Assembly: GCF_004330295.1 (NCBI RefSeq)
Contig: NZ_SJOJ01000021.1
Coordinates: 1-64,000, forward strand
From: Rahnella victoriana
GTDB lineage: Bacteria; Pseudomonadota; Gammaproteobacteria; Enterobacterales; Enterobacteriaceae
Reading direction: 5' to 3'
Length of the DNA: 64,000 nt
In this document: piece after piece, positions 9,155-17,914 of the stretch
How positions within the stretch are numbered: the first letter of the stretch is position 1
Layout: each line of letters starts with the position of its first letter
Made by a program: the position numbers and the translations under genes
Notes under the pieces: generated by a model
What the model was told of the DNA's origin: nothing
Seen by the model: only the letters and a program-made list of their open reading frames with translations
Database searches by the model: none

Positions 9155-10717
9155 TCAGACGGCCGCCGTGCGGAAGAAACGCACGGCGTTGCGCAATTCC
9201 ACACTTTGCTCCGTCAGGGATTGCGCCGCGGCAGCCGCCTGTTCGACCAGCGCGGCGTTCTGTTGCGTCACCCGGTCCATCTGATCGACTGCAATCCCCA
9301 CTTCATGAATACCGGTGTGCTGCTCCGAGCTTGCCGTCGAAATTTCGCTGACAATTCCCGCCACCTTATTCACCGAACTGACAATCTCGTTCATGGCTTT
9401 ACTGGCGCGATCGGCCTGCTGCGACCCTTCGGCAATTTTGCTGACGGTGCCCTGGATCAGGTCTTTAATCTCTTTCGCCGCCTGTCCGCTTTTTTGCGCC
9501 AGCACCCGCACTTCACTTGCCACTACCGCAAAGCCCTTGCCCTGCGTACCGGCACGGGCCGCTTCGACGGCGGCATTCAGCGCCAGCAGGTTGGTCTGGA
9601 AGGCAATGCCTTCAATCACACTGATAATATTAATGATTTCATTCGAACTGCCGGACACATCGCGCATATGCGCCTGCATTCCCGTTACGATCGCCCCGCC
9701 CTGAAACGCCGTTTTCGAGGTTTCCAGCGCCAGCTGGCTGGCCTGTCGCGCGTTATCCGCATTCTGGCTGACGGTGGTGGTCAGGTTCTGCATATTGGAA
9801 CTGGTCTGCACCAGCGAGGCCGCCTGTTCTTCAGTGCGCTGTGATAAATCCACGTTGCCCTGTTCAATTTCACTGGCGGCATGACTGATGGATTCGCTGC
9901 CCTGCATAATCTGATGAATGGTTTTATTCAGTTGCTGATTCATCCCGTTGAGGGAGGCCAGCAAACTACCGTCATCACCCGGTTTCAGGGTAACTTTTGC
10001 CGCCAGATTACCGGCGGCTATTTCGCGCATGATAGAGGCGGCATAGGCCGGTTCACCGCCCAGCTGTTTCACCAGATTGCGCGCCAGCAGCAGCGCCATC
10101 GCCAGTGAAAGTACAAAGGCCACACCCACCAGCACTAAGAACATCGCGCTGCCCGTGTGATAGCTGCTGCGTGCCCCGGCGGCGGCCTGCTCGCTGTTTG
10201 TCAGTTCGTTTTTGACCAGTGTCGCCAGATCCGCCATCAGTTGCGTACGGTACTTGCGCGAGTTATCGCCGCTGATTTGCGTGGCCTGCGCGATGTCATT
10301 ACGCTCCACCGCCGCGATCACCTGATCGTTCGCCAGCGAAAACTGTTCAAAATTGCGGACGATTTGTTTAAACAGATCCGATTTACTGCCGCCACTGTTC
10401 AGTGTCTGGTATGCGTTTTCAGCCTCTTTAAAAGTGGCCACCGCCTGCAAGATTTCGACCCGGTGACCGTCACGCGGTGCACCCTGCGGCGAGGCAATGT
10501 ACTGCACCTGTTGCAGCCGTAATTCGGCCAGCGTTCCGCGCATGACCAGCGGAAACTGCACGCCGGGCAGCCGGTAAGCGCGGTAATTTTCAATCTGCTG
10601 ATTGCTGCTGTTGAGCAACCAGGCCGACATGGCCGCCAGAATAAGCATCAGCGACATGACGAGCGCGAAAGCACCCAGTAAACGGGCAAGGATGGTGAGG
10701 TTAGTGATCTTTTTCAT
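9155..10717 (-). CDS. Methyl-accepting chemotaxis protein
   Basis: A 520-residue transmembrane chemoreceptor. TM1 is at about residues 10-33, a four-helix-bundle periplasmic sensor at 34-188, TM2 at 190-213, then HAMP and a long coiled-coil signalling domain with the tip [16 protein letters not shown]. It signals to CheA/CheW and swimming motors. The C-terminus (RFFRTAAV) lacks the NWETF-like pentapeptide that recruits CheR/CheB, so adaptation may depend on other receptors. A FliA-type promoter (10754-10780) places it in the flagellar regulon. The ligand is unknown. It converges on the c-di-GMP enzyme with only 10 bp between stops. Confidence 0.93.
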   Translation of the reverse strand: MKKITNLTILARLLGAFALVMSLMLILAAMSAWLLNSSNQQIENYRAYRLPGVQFPLVMRGTLAELRLQQVQYIASPQGAPRDGHRVEILQAVATFKEAENAYQTLNSGGSKSDLFKQIVRNFEQFSLANDQVIAAVERNDIAQATQISGDNSRKYRTQLMADLATLVKNELTNSEQAAAGARSSYHTGSAMFLVLVGVAFVLSLAMALLLARNLVKQLGGEPAYAASIMREIAAGNLAAKVTLKPGDDGSLLASLNGMNQQLNKTIHQIMQGSESISHAASEIEQGNVDLSQRTEEQAASLVQTSSNMQNLTTTVSQNADNARQASQLALETSKTAFQGGAIVTGMQAHMRDVSGSSNEIINIISVIEGIAFQTNLLALNAAVEAARAGTQGKGFAVVASEVRVLAQKSGQAAKEIKDLIQGTVSKIAEGSQQADRASKAMNEIVSSVNKVAGIVSEISTASSEQHTGIHEVGIAVDQMDRVTQQNAALVEQAAAAAQSLTEQSVELRNAVRFFRTAAV

Positions 10718-10753
10718 CTGGACACATCGGGAAGTCAGTGACAGGAAACTCTC

Positions 10754-10780
10754 ATAACGGCCAAACGCAGGGGAACTTTA
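10754..10780 (-). promoter_or_regulatory. FliA (sigma-28) type promoter for the chemoreceptor
   Basis: On the minus strand, TAAAGTTC (10780-10773), an 11-base spacer and GCCGTTAT (10761-10754) closely match the FliA consensus TAAAGTTT-N11-GCCGATAA. The box ends about 37 bp upstream of the chemoreceptor ATG. Sigma-28 control is the rule for chemoreceptor genes in enterobacteria. Confidence 0.75.
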
Positions 10781-10788
10781 GGCAAAAT

Positions 10789-10836
10789 GAAACTATATTT
10801 CATTTTGTTAAACACTGACTTTCGAAATGTAATTTC
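10789..10836. promoter_or_regulatory. Pair of GAAA-N5-TTTC palindromes
   Basis: GAAACTATATTTC (10789-10801) and GAAATGTAATTTC (10824-10836) share the form GAAA-N5-TTTC and lie with centres 35 bp apart, immediately upstream of the FliA-type promoter. The spacing suggests an operator pair for an unidentified regulator. I do not recognise the binding protein. Confidence 0.35.
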
Positions 10837-10942
10837 AGGGTTACCGGACAAATTTTTCATGTTACCGCAATGCGATAAAAACATGATCTGCCACGCATTT
10901 ACCGGTTTTGCCCTCTCAGGGCGAGAGGGAAATCACCGCGAC

Positions 10943-11746
10943 TCACTTTGGCTCAAAATCCGGCCATAACGGGCTGACGCCCGACAACAACTTCGCCGTC
11001 CCCGCCGCCACCGACATGTGTCGGAAATTGTCGCTGCCGTCCGCTGTCTTCGCGAATTTCACCACCGTTTCCAGCCCGGCTTCCTGACACAACACCGTGC
11101 CGCCAGCGATATCCCACAGCGTGGTGCGCCGTTGCAGATGGCCGTCGATAATACCTTTTGCCGCAAACACCATGCCGACCGTGGTACAGCGATAACAATG
11201 TACTGACCAGTCAGCCGCGCGGATCCCCTGATAAAAGGCCGAGGCCTCGTCCAGTTTGTCATCGGCGCTGTCGCCCAGCGACACAATCTGTACATCTTCA
11301 AAACGGTCATCGCGACGGAAGGGTTTGTCGTTGAGGAAAATCCCCTTTCCGGATTCTGCTGCAAACAGGTCGTTTAAAACCGGCAGCACCACAATGCCCA
11401 TCACCGGCTGTTTATTTTCCACCAGCCCGAGCGACACGCCCCACAGCGGCGAACCGCGCAGGAAATTCGAGGTGCCGTCGATAGGATCAATCACCCAGCA
11501 CGGCGCGTCGGTCAGAATGCCGCCCATCTCTTCACCGATCACCGCATCCTGCGGAAAATGCTCTGCCAGCCGGGTACGGATAAACTGCTCAACCGCCAGA
11601 TCGGCTTCAGAAACAAAATCCTGCGTGCGCTTACTGCTGATTTCGATAGCGTCCCGGCGGTGAAAAAAGTCCAGCGCCAGTCTGGCGGCCTGCGCCGCAA
11701 TCTGACTGGCAACCGCCAGACGCGGGGACATCATAGTGTTGGTCAT
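10943..11746 (-). CDS. Inositol-monophosphatase-family phosphatase
   Basis: A 267-residue Mg2+-dependent, Li+-sensitive-type phosphatase. The metal-binding signatures are all present: GEEMGG (about residue 70), DPIDGTSNF (about 87-95) and the late WDIAGG motif. The family includes inositol monophosphatase (SuhB), histidinol-phosphatases (HisN) and CysQ. SuhB itself is encoded elsewhere in enterobacteria, so this is a paralogue of uncertain substrate; sugar phosphate or histidinol phosphate are options. The ATG at 11746 has AGGA 8 bp upstream; a longer frame to 11779 has no support. It is divergent from the LysE-type exporter. Confidence 0.85.
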   Translation of the reverse strand: MTNTMMSPRLAVASQIAAQAARLALDFFHRRDAIEISSKRTQDFVSEADLAVEQFIRTRLAEHFPQDAVIGEEMGGILTDAPCWVIDPIDGTSNFLRGSPLWGVSLGLVENKQPVMGIVVLPVLNDLFAAESGKGIFLNDKPFRRDDRFEDVQIVSLGDSADDKLDEASAFYQGIRAADWSVHCYRCTTVGMVFAAKGIIDGHLQRRTTLWDIAGGTVLCQEAGLETVVKFAKTADGSDNFRHMSVAAGTAKLLSGVSPLWPDFEPK

Positions 11747-11903
11747 GACAAATCCTGAGTTTTCAGTCGGAAGGAACAAAAGCTGTCTTTATAGAATGCA
11801 CCGGAATCGATGAATAAAAAATGACAACCTGCCGCTTGCTAAAACAGCGTAAAACACTCTATATCTGTGTGCTTCAACTTTATGAATTTTGCCGGAGTTT
11901 TCC

Positions 11904-12536
11904 ATGCCCGATGCCGCCCATTGGTTGCCCTTTCTGCTGATTTGTCTCGGTCTGGTGTTAACACCCGGACCTAACATGATTTACCTGATCTCGCGTTCGC
12001 TGTGTCAGGGTCCGAAAGCCGGGCTGATCTCGCTGGGTGGCGTGGTGCTGGGATTCCTGTTTTATATGCTTTTCGCTGCGCTGGGCATTACCGCGCTGGT
12101 GATGGCGGTGCCGTTCGCCTACGACGCCCTGCGCATCGGCGGCGCGGCGTATCTGCTGTATATGGCCTGGCAGGCGGTGAAACCCGGCGGTCGCTCGCCG
12201 TTTCAGGTCAGAGATTTACCCCGCGACAGTCATAAAAAACTGTTCACCATGGGGCTGGTCACTAATCTGCTGAATCCCAAAGCCGCCGTGTTGTATCTGA
12301 CGCTGTTGCCGCAATTTATCGTGCCGGAACAGGGGCATGTGCTGGCACAGTCGCTGATTTTGGGCAGCTCGCAAATTCTGATCAGCACGACGGTTAACGC
12401 GCTGGTGGCACTTTCCGCAGGCTATATCGCGGGCTTTCTGGCTGTACGCCCTCTGTGGATGGTGCTTCAGCGCTGGTTTATGGGCGCGGTGCTGGGCGGA
12501 CTGGCGGTGCGTATGCTGCTCGACGGGCGCAAATAA
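11904..12536 (+). CDS. LysE/RhtB-family amino-acid exporter
   Basis: A 210-residue inner-membrane protein with about six transmembrane helices. The LysE/RhtB signature LVLTPGPNMIYLISRS (about residues 14-30) and the mid-chain NLLNPKAAVLYL motif are clear. Family members export homoserine, threonine, lysine or cysteine derivatives by proton exchange; the substrate here is not evident. The ATG at 11904 has CGGAG 7 bp before it; an upstream TTG is not needed. The gene is alone, divergent from the IMPase-family gene and followed by 16-bp tandem repeats. Confidence 0.88.
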   Translation: MPDAAHWLPFLLICLGLVLTPGPNMIYLISRSLCQGPKAGLISLGGVVLGFLFYMLFAALGITALVMAVPFAYDALRIGGAAYLLYMAWQAVKPGGRSPFQVRDLPRDSHKKLFTMGLVTNLLNPKAAVLYLTLLPQFIVPEQGHVLAQSLILGSSQILISTTVNALVALSAGYIAGFLAVRPLWMVLQRWFMGAVLGGLAVRMLLDGRK

Positions 12537-12540
12537 CGCT

Positions 12541-12604
12541 CTGTTTACAAGACCATCTGTTTATAAAACCATCAGTTTCTAAAAACTGTCGATTGATAAA
12601 AACG
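12541..12604. repeat. Short tandem repeat, 16-bp unit
   Basis: CTGTTTACAAGACCAT (12541-12556), CTGTTTATAAAACCAT (12557-12572) and CAGTTTCTAAAAACTG (12573-12588) are three head-to-tail units, with a degenerate fourth at 12589-12604. They start a few bases after the exporter's stop codon and end about 40 bp upstream of the -10 box of the next gene. Confidence 0.65.
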
Positions 12605-12623
12605 TGGCACTTATCACCGGTCA

Positions 12624-12652
12624 TATTCACTTTACCGCGAACGCTATATAAT
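12624..12652 (+). promoter_or_regulatory. Sigma-70 promoter candidate
   Basis: A perfect TATAAT (12647-12652) lies 31 bp before the GTG start of the substrate-binding protein. The -35 element is weak (TATTCA at 12624-12629, spacer 17), so an activator may be needed. Confidence 0.5.
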
Positions 12653-12683
12653 CCTCTGCACAACGAAACCAGAGGATTTTTCC

Positions 12684-13772
12684 GTGCGCGTATTTTCATC
12701 CCGCTTTTTGACTCCGGCAGCCCTGCTCGGCCTGGCCCTGAGTTTGGCTTCCCCTTCCGCGTTGGCTACACGTCAGATCACCGATCAGCTTGGCCGTCAG
12801 GTCACTCTTCCCGATCAGGTGGATCGCGTCGTCGTGTTGCAACACCAGACCCTTAATCTGCTGGTGCAGCTTGATGCCACCCGGGACATCGTCGGCGTGC
12901 TGAACAACTGGCAGCAGCAACTGGGCAGCGGTTATGTGCGCCTCGCGCCGGAACTGGCAAAAACACCGGTGGTCGGTGACCTGACCAGCGTTAATCTGGA
13001 AAGCGTGGTGGCGCTGCATCCGCAGGTGGTGTTCGTCACCAACTATGCACCGCAGGAAATGATCGACCAGATCAGCCAGACCGGCATCGCTGTGGTGGCG
13101 GTATCGCTGCGTGATGATCCGAAAGGCGAAGAACATAAGATGAATCCGGTGCTGCCGGATGAAGACAAGGCCTACTCCGAAGGGCTGAAAAAAGGCATCG
13201 CGCTGATCGGTGAGGTGGTGAATCACCAGAAACAGGCGCAGGCATTGATCGACTATACTTTTTCTCAGCGCCGGTTAACCGGCGGGCGGCTGAAAAGTAT
13301 TCCGGCCAGTCAGCGGATCCGCACTTATATGGCCAATCCCGATCTGACCACCTACGGCTCCGGGAAATATACCGGCCTGATGATGGCGCATGCCGGTGCC
13401 ATGAACGTGGCGGCGTCCACGGTGAAAGGATTTAAACAGGTCGCGCTGGAACAGGTGATCGCCTGGAACCCGCAGGTGATCTTCGTGCAGGATCGTTATC
13501 CTGACGTGGTCGGGCAGATCCAGCAGGATCCGAAGTGGCAGGGTATTGATGCGGTGAAAAACCATCGTGTCTATCTGATGCCGGAATACGCCAAAGCCTG
13601 GGGCTACCCGATGCCCGAAGCCCTGGCCATTGGCGAACTGTGGATGGCGAAAAAACTCTACCCGCAAAAATTCGCCGACATCGACATGCAAAAACAGGCT
13701 GATGACTATTATCAGCGCTTCTACCGGACAAATTATAAGCCCGCGACAGAAGCGGCGCGCGCGGGGAAATAG
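12684..13772 (+). CDS. Periplasmic substrate-binding protein, BtuF/FhuD-like class III
   Basis: A 362-residue exported protein with a Sec signal peptide (residues 1-28, cleavage after SALA), then a helical-backbone (class III) binding fold of the BtuF/FhuD/MolA type: N-lobe from ITDQLGRQVTLPDQVDRVVV, then the C-lobe from about residue 195. Such proteins deliver cobalamin, ferric siderophores, haem or oxyanions to an ABC importer. No permease or ATPase lies nearby, so it must share one encoded elsewhere. The start is a GTG with AGAGGA upstream. A ModA-like gene follows 47 bp later, hinting at molybdate or tungstate, but this is inference. Confidence 0.75.
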   Translation: MRVFSSRFLTPAALLGLALSLASPSALATRQITDQLGRQVTLPDQVDRVVVLQHQTLNLLVQLDATRDIVGVLNNWQQQLGSGYVRLAPELAKTPVVGDLTSVNLESVVALHPQVVFVTNYAPQEMIDQISQTGIAVVAVSLRDDPKGEEHKMNPVLPDEDKAYSEGLKKGIALIGEVVNHQKQAQALIDYTFSQRRLTGGRLKSIPASQRIRTYMANPDLTTYGSGKYTGLMMAHAGAMNVAASTVKGFKQVALEQVIAWNPQVIFVQDRYPDVVGQIQQDPKWQGIDAVKNHRVYLMPEYAKAWGYPMPEALAIGELWMAKKLYPQKFADIDMQKQADDYYQRFYRTNYKPATEAARAGK

Positions 13773-13819
13773 CCTCGTCTCCGGCGCTTTATGTTGAGGC
13801 AATGTGACAAGGAGACCTG

Positions 13820-14560
13820 ATGACAAAGACGATAAAAGTGCTGGCGGCAGGGAGTCTGCGCCGTGCGTGGGCACCGTTGTGTGATGCCTTTACGGAAGAA
13901 ACGGGCGACAAAATCGACGTGGAATTCGGCCCCGCCGGATTGCTGCGCGAGCGCATCGAACAGGGTGAAAAAGTCGATCTGTTTGCCTCGGCCAATACCG
14001 CGCATCCGCTGACGTTGCAACAACATGGCAAGGCGCTGGAGGTGGAAGCCTTTTGCGGCAACAGCCTGTGCGTGACGGCCAGAAAAGGGCCCGAGCTGGA
14101 GAAACTCAACTGGCTGAGCGTGTTGCTGGATCCGCGTTTTCGTCTGGCGACCTCGACGCCGCAAAGCGATCCTTCCGGCGATTACACCTGGCAGATGTTC
14201 GAGCAGATCGAAAGAAGGCATCCTGATGCGGGGGCGATTTTGCGCAATAAAGCGCTGCGGCTGGTGGGCGGTGAGAAATCGGCGAAAGTACCGGAAGGCA
14301 AACTGGCGGCGGAATGGCTGATTTGCAGCGGTCAGGCCGATGTGTTTATCGGCTATACCAGTTATGCCACGCTGCTGCGGGAAAACGATGCGCTGGAAGT
14401 CTACAACATTCCGGCGGATTACAACGTGCGGGCCAGATACGCGTTGGCGACCTGCACGGAGAAAGGCAAACCGCTGGCAGATTTTATTCTTTCAGAAACC
14501 GGCCAGCATATTTTGCAGAATGCCGGTTTTTGCGGGAGACATGCGGTGATGCCGGAATAG
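13820..14560 (+). CDS. ModA-like binding protein without a signal peptide
   Basis: A 246-residue type II periplasmic-binding fold related to ModA/WtpA oxyanion-binding proteins (LAAGSLRRAWAPLCDAF at residues 9-25, then LLRERIEQGEKVDLFASAN at 42-60). It begins MTKTIKVLAAGS directly at the first beta strand, so there is no signal peptide and the product should stay in the cytosol. That is unusual for an import protein; a storage, sensing or delivery role is possible. AAGGAG precedes the ATG. It is probably co-transcribed with the exported binding protein 47 bp upstream. Confidence 0.72.
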   Translation: MTKTIKVLAAGSLRRAWAPLCDAFTEETGDKIDVEFGPAGLLRERIEQGEKVDLFASANTAHPLTLQQHGKALEVEAFCGNSLCVTARKGPELEKLNWLSVLLDPRFRLATSTPQSDPSGDYTWQMFEQIERRHPDAGAILRNKALRLVGGEKSAKVPEGKLAAEWLICSGQADVFIGYTSYATLLRENDALEVYNIPADYNVRARYALATCTEKGKPLADFILSETGQHILQNAGFCGRHAVMPE

Positions 14561-14580
14561 AAAAAAGGAAAAAATATACC

Positions 14581-15438
14581 TCAGTGATCGAGGTCCCTTT
14601 CCTTCATTGCCCGCTGACGATCATAGTACTCATCTTCGGCGGCAATGATTTCATCCAGCAGCGAATCCACATCTGCTTTGTGCGTATCTTCGGTGAACTG
14701 CCCGGTCAGAATGGTTTCCGGCGTCAGTTTGCCGTCTTCGTACAATGCCCAGATTTCTTTGGCAAAACGCGTTTCCAGCAACTGTGGCGCAAACTGACCG
14801 TAATACTCGGTCATGTTATTCACATCGCGCTCAAACATCGATTCGGCATGGTTGTTGGCTGCCGCGTCCACGGCCTGCGGCAGGTCGATAATAACCGGCC
14901 CGTCGGCATCCATCAGCACATTAAATTCTGACAAATCGCCATGCACGATACCGGCGCACAACATGCGCACGATGTTACGGATCATGGTCTCAAAATCCGC
15001 GACGGCTTCTTCTTCCGTCAGGATCACATCACTGAGACGCGGCGCGACCACGCCGTCGGCGTCGGTGATGAGCTCCATCAGCAGCACGCCGTCCAGACAA
15101 ATATAGGGCTGCGGCACGCGCACACCGGCATTCGCCAGACGAAACAGCGCATCCACCTCCGCCGTCTGCCAGGATTCTTCCTGCTGCTTACGGCCGAACT
15201 TTGACCCCTTCTGCATCGCACGTGCATTACGGGTATTGCGCACTTTACGGCCTTCCTGATACTGCACAGCCTGTTTGAAGCTACGTTGTGTCGCTTCTTT
15301 GTAAACTTTGGCACAACGGATCTCTTCACCGCATAACACGGTGTAAACGTCGGCCTCTTTGCCACTTTTCAGTCGACGGACCACATCATCAATCAGGCCG
15401 TCATCCACCAGAGGTTGGATTCTATTTGGGATTTTCAT
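14581..15438 (-). CDS. RIO1-type serine protein kinase
   Basis: A 285-residue atypical protein kinase of the bacterial RIO1-like group. It has GKEADVYTVL (nucleotide loop, about 27-36), the ATP-lysine in CAKVYKEA, the catalytic loop HGDLSEFNVL (about 171-180) and the metal-binding IIDLPQAVD segment. There is no membrane segment. The cellular target of these kinases in gammaproteobacteria is poorly known; stress responses have been suggested. It is convergent with the ModA-like gene, with 20 bp between stops, and stands alone otherwise. Confidence 0.9.
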   Translation of the reverse strand: MKIPNRIQPLVDDGLIDDVVRRLKSGKEADVYTVLCGEEIRCAKVYKEATQRSFKQAVQYQEGRKVRNTRNARAMQKGSKFGRKQQEESWQTAEVDALFRLANAGVRVPQPYICLDGVLLMELITDADGVVAPRLSDVILTEEEAVADFETMIRNIVRMLCAGIVHGDLSEFNVLMDADGPVIIDLPQAVDAAANNHAESMFERDVNNMTEYYGQFAPQLLETRFAKEIWALYEDGKLTPETILTGQFTEDTHKADVDSLLDEIIAAEDEYYDRQRAMKERDLDH

Positions 15439-15638
15439 GCAGCCTTGTACCTTATTTCAGCGCATGAGGGAATGACCTGCGCAATATTCCCTGCATTACA
15501 CACCAGACACGCGGTTCGCGTCATCCTTTCTTGATCCTTATCGCTGACTGTCTTCAGGGGTACAGTTTAACGTAGTGACGAGGGTGTGGATACTTTCTGC
15601 GCACAGGTTATTGCCTGTCATCTTGCTATTTCTTAACG

Positions 15639-16262
15639 CTAAACCTGACCGTTTCTGCCAAATAAACGATAACCTTCGCGCTGGTTGAGGCGATCATAAT
15701 ACGCCGACACCGCCGGTAACGCCGGACGCGACATCGGGGTCATCGACCAGCGGTTCACCGCCAGCCCGATCGGAATATCCGCCAGGGTAAAATTATCGCC
15801 CAGCACGTAATCGCCGCTGCGCTGAAGCTGTTCTTCCAGCATCTGCATATGACGGTTCCACTCGCTGACACCGGCATCAATCAGCGCCGGATCCTGATGT
15901 TGCGGGCTGTTGCGCGCCAGCGCCGGAAACGCATATCGCCACGAATTATTCAGCTCACCGGCCTGCCAGTCCATCCACTGTTCCGTCAGCGCACGGCGTT
16001 TCGGATCAGATGACAGCAAATCCTCACGCCCTTCCCGCGCCGTCAGGTAGCGGCAAATCACATTGGATTCCCACAGCACAAACTCGCCGTCGAGCAGCAC
16101 CGGTACCATCGCATTGGGGTTCAGTGCCTTAAACTCCGGCGTCTGTGTGGTCTGAAAACCTGAACCGAATTGCTCCTGTTCATATTCCAGCCCCAGTTCG
16201 TGACAGGTCCACAACACTTTACGCACATTGATCGACGGTGATTTACCCAGAATCTTCAGCAT
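15639..16262 (-). CDS. Glutathione S-transferase family protein
   Basis: A 207-residue GST with an N-terminal thioredoxin-like domain (KSPSINVRKVLWTCHELGL, then NPNAMVPVLLDGEFVLWES containing the cis-Pro and the glutathione-gamma-Glu-binding ES) and a helical C-domain with GDNFTLADIPIG. The ATG at 16262 follows AGGGGA; a longer frame upstream overlaps the neighbouring acetyltransferase and is not coding. A GNAT gene lies 34 bp upstream on the same strand, so the two may form an operon. The substrate is unknown. Confidence 0.88.
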   Translation of the reverse strand: MLKILGKSPSINVRKVLWTCHELGLEYEQEQFGSGFQTTQTPEFKALNPNAMVPVLLDGEFVLWESNVICRYLTAREGREDLLSSDPKRRALTEQWMDWQAGELNNSWRYAFPALARNSPQHQDPALIDAGVSEWNRHMQMLEEQLQRSGDYVLGDNFTLADIPIGLAVNRWSMTPMSRPALPAVSAYYDRLNQREGYRLFGRNGQV

Positions 16263-16296
16263 GATTTCCCCTGATAAGTGGAGCGTTAATAGCCGG

Positions 16297-16830
16297 TTAC
16301 GACGGACGGACAAAAATCCGCGTTTCTGACCCATGATAGGTGGTATCGGTTTTTGCCACGAAACCACATTTTTCCGCCAGACGGATGGAAGCCTGATGCG
16401 CCGGCGCAATAATGCAGCATAGCTGACGATCGAGATGTGTACCGGCCCAGTTCAGTACCGCCTGTGCGGCTTCAAACGCATAGCCTTTGCCGTGAAACGC
16501 CGGAGAAACCACCCAGCCCATTTCTGCCATGCCATTGAGCGATGGGGTAATTTCCCGCTGATAATCCGCCAGACCGATCTCACCGACAAACGCGCCTTCT
16601 GCGCCGTGATTTTTTTCGAACACGATCCAGTAACCGAACCCCAGCATCTGCCAGTGGCCGGGATAACGCAGCAGGCGGCTCCAGCTCGCCTCGCGGCCGG
16701 ACGGCGTGCCGCCGATATATTTCACCACAGCCGGATCGGCCCATTGCGCGGCGATATGTTCAAAATCATCCACATGATGGCCGCGTAAAATCAGTCGTTC
16801 GGTTTCAATAACGGGAGCGAGGGTCTGCAT
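16297..16830 (-). CDS. GNAT N-acetyltransferase, RimJ/RimL type
   Basis: A 177-residue acyl-CoA N-acetyltransferase. It begins with TERLILRGHHVDDF (typical of the RimJ/RimL branch), and the acetyl-CoA pyrophosphate loop appears as SPAFHGKGYAFEA (about residues 105-117), followed by NWAGTHLDRQLCCIIAPAHQ and RLAEKCGF. It transfers acetyl from acetyl-CoA to an amine; the acceptor may be a protein N-terminus, an antibiotic or a metabolite. AGGA stands 7 bases before the ATG. It sits between an AraC regulator and a GST on the same strand, 25 and 34 bp away. Confidence 0.87.
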   Translation of the reverse strand: MQTLAPVIETERLILRGHHVDDFEHIAAQWADPAVVKYIGGTPSGREASWSRLLRYPGHWQMLGFGYWIVFEKNHGAEGAFVGEIGLADYQREITPSLNGMAEMGWVVSPAFHGKGYAFEAAQAVLNWAGTHLDRQLCCIIAPAHQASIRLAEKCGFVAKTDTTYHGSETRIFVRPS

Positions 16831-16855
16831 GGTTTTTCCTGAAGGATAAGATGAA

Positions 16856-17758
16856 TTAGCCGCGGCGCAGCGCCGTCGGCGTCATGCCGCGCACGGCTTT
16901 GAAGCGGTTACTGAAATGGCTGGCGGAACTGAATCCGCATTCCAGCGCAAGGGTGGTGATATCCATCTGACTGGTTTTTAATAAAATTTCCGCACGGATC
17001 AGCCGGGCATTCATCACGTACTGATGCGGCGCCATGCCCATACTTTGTTTAAACATACGGGCGAAATGGAATTCGCTGAGTTCCGCCAGCGCGGCGAGGT
17101 CCGGCAACAGCAAGGGTTCAGCAAGATGCGCGTGAATGTAATCTTTCACGCGATTGAGAATATGCGGTGCCAGCCCGCCGCGTACCGTGGGCAGCGCCCA
17201 TTGCAGATGGGTGTAATGTTTCACCAGATGTGCCAGCAGCAGATTTGCCGCGCTGCTGAGCATCAGCTGATTGCTGTTTTCCTGCCACTGAGTGCTGAGT
17301 AAAAAGTGGCGATACAGCAGGGTAATTTGCGGATCTTCTCCGAACGTATGCTCTTCCATGCGGATCGCCGCCGGACTGCGATCCCAGGTTTGTTCCACCA
17401 GATGCCGTAAATGTTCATCGGAGCAATACAGATGCACAAACGACAAATCGTCGCGCACATCCCAGCTCGACATGCTGTCTTTCGGCATCAGACAAAAACG
17501 ATCCGGCCCGCCGCCATTGCGCCAGCCGCTGCGGGTTTTGTGATAACACTCATAACCGTCGGCGACGTACAGGCTCAGCGTGTGGTGATCGGCACTTTCC
17601 TGATTGACGATGTCATTTTTGTTCGACCACGCCGCCAGCTGAATACCTGACCCCAGTGTCAGACTGTCATGCAGCACCGCTTTGTGCTTGCGCAGCGTTT
17701 CAAATGCCTGATAAACCCTGGTCATGCCAGCACACCCGGTGGAGGAAAGAAGAGTCAC
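16856..17758 (-). CDS. AraC-family transcriptional regulator
   Basis: Up to 300 residues. The C-terminal 100 residues form a classical AraC DNA-binding domain with two helix-turn-helix units (LAALAELSEFHFARMFK and ALECGFSSASHFSNRFK). The N-terminal domain (about 1-190) has no confident ligand assignment. Two starts are possible: a GTG at 17758 or an ATG at 17725 (MTRVYQAF); neither has a strong ribosome site. It is first of a possible three-gene run with the acetyltransferase and the GST, and divergent from an EamA-type transporter, so it may control one or both sides. Confidence 0.87.
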   Translation of the reverse strand: MTLLSSTGCAGMTRVYQAFETLRKHKAVLHDSLTLGSGIQLAAWSNKNDIVNQESADHHTLSLYVADGYECYHKTRSGWRNGGGPDRFCLMPKDSMSSWDVRDDLSFVHLYCSDEHLRHLVEQTWDRSPAAIRMEEHTFGEDPQITLLYRHFLLSTQWQENSNQLMLSSAANLLLAHLVKHYTHLQWALPTVRGGLAPHILNRVKDYIHAHLAEPLLLPDLAALAELSEFHFARMFKQSMGMAPHQYVMNARLIRAEILLKTSQMDITTLALECGFSSASHFSNRFKAVRGMTPTALRRG

Positions 17759-17914
17759 AGTTTACGGTTTTTCCCCGCCGCAGAGCCAGATTTTGCTGCG
17801 TGATGCAGCGAAAAAAAGCGCAAGAATATGCAACCCGCCGCAAACGGCTGACAGCCAGCCAGCGCGCATTCCCGCACACTCCGCTCAACATGTCATGTGA
17901 AACGAGAGAAGGCT

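Noticed and set aside
12684-13772. Naming the exported binding protein BtuF, FhuD or MolA
   Set aside because: The fold class is clear, but no ligand-specific residues or transporter partner are visible.
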